From the NCBI GenBank assembly GCA_947174375.1, contig CAMWIS010000008.1, positions 1 to 22,916 on the forward strand: a stretch of DNA of 22,916 nucleotides, read 5' to 3'. Position numbers and translations under genes: made by a program. This document shows, piece by piece, positions 22,774-22,916 of this stretch. The stretch's first letter is position 1, and each line of letters starts with the position of its first letter. The notes beneath the pieces were generated by a model. It was not told where the DNA came from and searched no databases. It worked only from the letters and a program-made list of their open reading frames with translations. This DNA is from an uncultured Bacteroidales bacterium. Lineage in GTDB: Bacteria > Bacteroidota > Bacteroidia > Bacteroidales > P3.

Positions 22774-22916
22774 ATGAAACGGATAATGATGGTCATTGGT
22801 TTTGCCATGATGATGGCTTGCGTTCAAGGTCAAGAAGAGGTCGTGACGGATAGTGTTGATAGGGATTCCATTTTGAGTTTGATTTATGAACGTTTGGGGC
22901 AAATAAGGGAGATTGT
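22774..22916 (+). CDS. Start of an exported protein, cut by the window end
   Basis: From ATG 22774 the frame reads MKRIM, a methionine-rich hydrophobic stretch and then ACVQGQEE, a signal peptide. Cleavage after VQGQ or lipidation at the Cys are both possible; the lipobox (M-M-A-C) is weak. ATG 22762 would add four residues (MQLK). About 47 residues are visible and the gene continues past the window. No family can be recognised. Codon use is AT-rich like the gene before it. Confidence 0.6.
   Translation, partial: MKRIMMVIGFAMMMACVQGQEEVVTDSVDRDSILSLIYERLGQIREI

Overview
The window comes from a GC-rich member of the Bacteroidetes, most likely Bacteroidales. Three things support this. The Bacteroidetes promoter element TAnnTTTG recurs just upstream of genes. 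There is a lipoprotein dipeptidyl peptidase III with the HECLGH motif. There is a complete hmu-type haem-utilisation operon like that of Porphyromonas and Bacteroides. I cannot name the genus from sequence alone. Genes are densely packed, often coupled by TAATG or ATGA overlaps, and no stretch longer than 300 bases lacks a gene. I saw no rRNA, tRNA, CRISPR array or insertion sequence.

Layout. 1-2123: a leftward promoter, possibly with the first codons of a gene off the left edge, then a leftward DPP III lipoprotein. 2185-3661: a rightward cluster of a TM2-domain protein, ung and aroQ. 3622-4689: a convergent family 2 glycosyltransferase. 4735-7204: hutI followed by a family 4 glycosyltransferase. 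7267-16005: the haem operon, ordered TonB-dependent receptor (hmuR), haemophore lipoprotein (hmuY), membrane-anchored CobN-like chelatase (hmuS), polytopic membrane protein (hmuT), ExbB/TolQ-like channel (hmuU) and DUF2149 protein (hmuV). 16041-17418: a haemerythrin/RIC-like diiron protein and a LuxR-type regulator with a degenerate receiver. 17415-18260: a convergent inositol-monophosphatase-family enzyme. 18331-19413: a YeiH-family membrane transporter. 19426-22229: a XerC/D recombinase, a ribosome-hibernation factor and mnmE. 22230-22916: a visibly AT-richer tail with a small membrane protein of unknown function and the start of an exported protein.

How the genes fit together. The central system appears to take haem from outside the cell (HmuY), carry it across the outer membrane (HmuR), and present it to HmuS. 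HmuS is a CobN/ChlH-type chelatase homologue. Its two terminal membrane anchors predict that its catalytic bulk lies in the periplasm. It is encoded without the AAA+ subunits of a cobaltochelatase and with an ExbB-like/ExbD-like pair instead. That suggests a reverse chelatase (iron removal from haem) driven by the proton-motive force. The neighbouring diiron protein and regulator may add an oxygen, nitric oxide or iron response, but this is inference from proximity only.

The most unusual feature outside the haem operon is a short palindromic repeat with core CGTCGGGTCACCCG. It occurs once between genes and twice inside unrelated coding sequences, in two different reading frames.
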